Assembly: GCA_034509425.1 (NCBI GenBank)
Contig: JAVTVJ010000342.1
Span: 1,054,001-1,118,000, forward strand
Direction of reading: 5' to 3'
Origin: Eopsaltria australis
Taxonomy: Eukaryota; Chordata; Aves; Passeriformes; Petroicidae
DNA: 64,000 nt
In this document: one piece after another, positions 60,068 through 64,000 of the stretch
How the letters are laid out: every line of letters begins with the position of its first letter
How positions within the stretch are numbered: position 1 is the first letter of the stretch
The notes under the pieces: model-generated
Seen by the model: only the letters and a program-made list of their open reading frames with translations
The model's database searches: none
Told to the model about the DNA's origin: nothing
Made by a program: the position numbers and the translations under genes

Positions 60068-63000
60068 CCCCCAGCAGTGCAAAGCTGAAATGGAGAGTAA
60101 ATCCATATTTACAAAGAGAAAGCTTATAGATATATGCTCTACATTCACAGAGTTCTTCGGTGCTTTTGTTACCAGCTGTTGTTAATGCAGCAACCAGTCT
60201 CTCCTATGCTGGAACAGGATTTTCCAAACATTTGTGGGGAAAATGTAGGAATTGATCCTCGATACATTACAATGAAGAGGAAATTGGAATTGCTGCCTGT
60301 GCTGCTTTAAAATCTCTCCCTATGCAAAATGTGGAAGATAAAGATAATAGTACTAGGAGGGGTCAGAGGTGCTGTTTTAAGAAAAATGTTTTTACACAAA
60401 AAAGCCATTTCTGTCCTGTCATTTGACCAGTGTGTCTTGGCCAGAGCTGGGATTATAATCTCCTTGATGAAAACCTTTTAGGATTCCTTGATTCAGACCA
60501 ATATCCTGAAAGCTGCTTCTTGCTCAATAAATCAATACATTTGGAGAAAAATCAAATAAAGGAGACTAGAATCATGAACTGACTAACCATAATAACAAAC
60601 CTGGATCTTAGAAATTGATCTTTTAAAAACAGAAAGCTTACAGTGCCCTATTTAGTTAGCCTATTCACTACTAAATTAAATACTTATCTTTTTTATGCTA
60701 TCAAGAATAGTTGGCCTCCAGGTGGGCTCTCTTCAGGCTTGTTATGGACAAGTTCTGTTTGAGAAGAGCTTGTAAACTCCAAATACTGTTTTGGTGAAGT
60801 AGCTGTTTTGCAGAAACACCTAATTTTTGTTGAGATATTTGCACTGGTAAATATTAACGCTTGAGTGTATTTGTAAAATTAGATTCATTAATGCAAATTT
60901 CATGCAGTCTTTAGTGTACTTATGTAAACAGTGTTCATATACCATGTTCTTATTATGGATGCATCTCAAACTTCAGCCAGCTCATGCTGCTTTCTGTTTG
61001 AGTGGTTTTTGGTGGGGACAAATGATGTCTATTGCACTTGAGTATGATGCTATTGGTTATTTCCTCAGAGGTTCCTGCTCCTGAAGAAATAATTCAGGGT
61101 CAGTTTTCCATAAAATTGTAGCTGGCCATGACAACCTTCTGTTTAAATCAGTGGTGCAACCCAAGCTAAGATGCCAAGTGAAATTTTTCTTTTTTTTTCT
61201 TTTCCTGCAACAAATTGCGATGTAAAAAATTCTACCATTAAATGTGAACAATTATTTTTATGATTTTACTTTACTGTTGAGTCACTACTTCACCACTTCA
61301 GTACCACTGTACTATGTACTTAATTGTTCATTTCTATATTTTTGCTTAACCCACAGGAATCACTGATGCAGTCAAAATTCTGGCTTTTCAGTCACCCTGC
61401 AAATACCAAGTTTTTCTTGCAGACTGGACTAGATTGAATATTATTGGTGCTTAGTTTTTCTACACTTACAATGTGTTAGACACTGACTATTCAAGAAGCA
61501 TGTTCCCATCCTAACAGTCCTGTGAGTGTAGTCCCAAACCTGTCATTCAGCCATACAGTGAATTCACTTCCCATTGAAATTGCCTATGGTTTCCATGTGC
61601 TGTAGAATCATGGAGCTGGAATATTTTCCATTCGTCTGTCAGATGTCCATGTTTGACTGATAATGGGAAATCAGGGACAGGTGTTGGCTTGAATGCAGGG
61701 ACTCCCTTTCTAAACTGCTCTTAAAAGTCTCCATTGCAGGAAATTGTACAGCCTTTCAAGATGTCTGTTGAAGAAACTAGAGGTTAATTTTGAAACAACT
61801 GCTACTTACTCATGCCAAACTTAGAGGGAAAGTTGTCTCTAGAAACTACATTTCTTCCTTTTCCTGGGTAATAACCAGAACCTCACCCTGGTCCTACAGT
61901 GAGTTCCCTTGGAAAGACAGAGCTGCACAGATACAGGATTTCCAAGACACAATTATTGTTATAAGAAGGAGTGATCTTATTTCATTTTAGTGGGGGTCGA
62001 CAGCTCAGCTCTTCTACTGCTTTTCACCTGAATAGTGGCTGGTGCCTTCAGGTGAGCTGATCTTCTGTAGCTTGCTATAATGAACTGATCTTGTCTTGGA
62101 TATTTTATAATTGTACAGATCCTGTGGAACTGAAGTCCAGCTCCTCTGAAATCACATAATTCTCTAGCGAGGTGGCATGGCCATCCTAGGAGGTCTTCCC
62201 TTCTCTCCTTTGATGCTAAGCAGGAAACAGATCTCCTCCACTCCCTTTTGTGTAATGACTTTGGCCCCAAATGTGTGTCAGTACTGCTCTGCTGGTCAGT
62301 CTGAGGGTGGGCTCTCTCCTCTCAGCTGTCAGGAGTGGTTTGATATTGGGAGATCAGAGAAGTTGAGATGTTGGTTTGGATACAAGAACTGCAGTTCTTG
62401 ATTCCTTCTACGATGTGAGCATTGGAAGTTTGGATACAGTGGAGTCAGCTCAGAGCAGTGCAGCAGAAATGAGGGATGTGGTCTGTTTTAGGAGAGGCTG
62501 AATATAGACAGAGACAGCTGAAGAAGTGAGAGGATGCAGTGAGGACAGACATCTCCATTCACAAGTGCTGTGGAGAGGGGAATGGGGAATTATACACTGT
62601 TCCTTACAGAAGTCAGGAGGTGCCTGCGATGCAATGATATGAACATGTTTGAAACAAGCTGGGAGAAGGTATTTTGTCCTACATGGCACTGTAATAGCTC
62701 TGGAATGTTGCCAGAGGCTGTAGAGGAGACTGGAAGTGGATTTAGAAAAATAACTGACAGGTTTGAGGATGAGAGCTTCCATCAGTGACAAGAAGCCTGA
62801 GGGTCTGGATACAGCTTCTAGAAATCCCTCAGCTGCTGATTCCTGGAGTGAGTAGCAGGGAAAGAAACGTTCTGTTAGGAGTTTTTCTTAAGGAAAGAGA
62901 GGTAAAAATTTGCTATTAGCCATTGAAGAGTAAAGTTTGCAGGGTCAGATAAATCTGTAGTCAGACCCTGAGTATCTGTTCCTGTGTTTGAGGCACCCTC

Positions 63001-63703
63001 TGTGTTTCTGCAGTTAATGTTTTTTTAGGGAGAGGGGGATTTCTAAATCATTGGAGAGTTTCCTTGGCCAGAACCTGTTGAACATGTGCCTTTTACAGTG
63101 CAGCTGAACTGCAGGAAGGTAGAGGGGGAGACCTACAGGAGGGAAGAGTGAGGAGGAGAGTGTTAGGTTTGCTCAGCAGGATTGCTCAGGGTGTACACAT
63201 GAGGGCTGGTAGGAGATGGGGCCAAAGCCTGTCTTGCCCAATCCTTATCTCTGGCTGTGGCCAGTGGCTGAAGGCTGTAAAATAACTGCCTCCAGCAGTT
63301 TCTGGCCTTTCCAAACCAGAGATGGTATTTCCAGTTCTACATTAGGATGCATTTCTGTTGATATACTCAGTTAGTTTTGACCCCCTCTAAGCTTCATGGC
63401 ATTTGCAGTGCCCTGTAGCAGGGAATTCCATACTTGATTGTGTTCAAAGAGGGAAGCCTGGTTTGCTTGGTTTTGAGTTTGCCTTTTGGTAATTTAATCT
63501 GGTTACTTAGAGGCACTAAGAGGTGGTAGTGACTCTGAGCCCTTGATGATGTATGTAAAGTTCTGGTTGTTTTCTGCCATGTGTATGAATTCACATTTCA
63601 TTATATATAGTTTCATTTCCTAATTGTTTCCATATTTGTTCAGCCTGGGAATGTCTTTTGGCAACATTTATATGTGATATCCCAGGTAGATTCGTGTTGT
63701 CAC
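60068..63703. other. Unique non-coding sequence
   Basis: No gene or transposon is recognised. An ATGCAAAT octamer lies at 60,891-60,898. The opposite-strand frames around 62,450-62,791 (up to 113 codons) resemble nothing known and are probably chance. Confidence 0.55.
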
Positions 63704-63845
63704 TGATGCCTTTTTGGGGCTAACTAAAAACAGAGGCCAGACAAAATTAAGGGAATAAAATGTGGTTATATTTATTGAAGGGCTTTCAGGTACATTTTGG
63801 GCAGATGAAGCTCCCCAGGGACTACACTGAAAATACTTTTATAAG
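63704..63845 (-). mobile_element. ERVL-like LTR, 3' part, minus strand
   Basis: On the minus strand the 3' end reads AAAAAGGCATCA, finishing at 63,704. Upstream of it lie an AATAAA signal (63,771-63,776) and a TATAAAAG box (63,836-63,843). From GCCCAAAATGTACCTG to the end the sequence aligns by eye with the plus-strand LTR that ends at 41,265, including the ATTTTATTC and TTTTGTCT blocks. Similarity fades beyond about 63,845, so the 5' part is diverged, missing or outside the window. The base pattern left of 63,704 (GTCAC) has no match to the right within the window, so no target duplication can be assigned. Confidence 0.7.
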
Positions 63846-64000
63846 TTTTTGCATGTAGAGATAATTAAGCAGCTTGCTGTGAGATTCAGGGGGAGGCTGA
63901 ACAGAAGATGAGGTCTCTAACCCTTCCCATGATCTGTGCAACACAAGACTGCCAGAGTAGACTGAGCAAGAGCCAAGCCACCATCCAGGCCATGGTATCA
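63846..64000. other. Window edge, unassigned
   Basis: Either the 5' part of the minus-strand LTR that ends at 63,704 or flanking unique DNA. Nothing further is visible before the window ends. Confidence 0.4.

Noticed and set aside
59954..60185. Frames with YIYIYIYI repeats
   Set aside because: They are translations of the TA/TG microsatellite.
61600..61640. AGAATCATGGAGCTGGAATA, faintly like a CR1 end
   Set aside because: Too short and diverged; no CR1 body on either side.

Overview
This 64 kb window looks like non-coding nuclear DNA from a bird, probably a passerine. The bird assignment rests on two truncated CR1 LINE copies near 44.3-45.0 kb and on several LTRs of avian endogenous-retrovirus type. 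The clearest LTR, at 15.46-15.98 kb, belongs to a family I recognise from many bird genomes. The passerine assignment is only an impression. Base composition is AT-rich and CpG-poor, as in an avian macrochromosome intron or gene desert.

I found no protein-coding gene. The longest open frame is about 146 codons, and none of the frames I read resembles a known protein except the CR1 reverse-transcriptase tail. Short exons inside a very large intron cannot be excluded by eye. I saw no rRNA, tRNA, CRISPR array or bacterial-type operon.

Layout: 1-15,461 is mostly unique sequence with one 23-bp tandem duplication. At 15,462-15,980 there is a minus-strand solo LTR with an exact 5-bp target duplication. 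Unique sequence follows to about 21.6 kb, then an ERVL-like LTR (about 21,602-21,930), then more unique sequence. From 28.43 to 30.28 kb lies a repeat cluster: a minus-strand LTR carrying an internal tandem duplication and an AT pentamer tract, a 315-bp spacer, and a plus-strand LTR. After about 10 kb of unique sequence comes a small CpG-rich patch (40.48-40.76 kb) and a second ERVL-like LTR (40,985-41,265). Two CR1 fragments meet tail-to-tail at 44.33-44.97 kb. The rest is mainly unique sequence with a homeodomain-type palindrome (50.32 kb), a G-rich run (58.0 kb) and a TA/TG microsatellite (60.0 kb). A third, minus-strand LTR of the same ERVL-like family lies at the right edge (63,704 onward).

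No genes were found, so no pathway can be described. The window's history is one of repeated retroelement insertion, with older LTRs reduced to solo or truncated copies. I found no convincing evidence of a new biological system.
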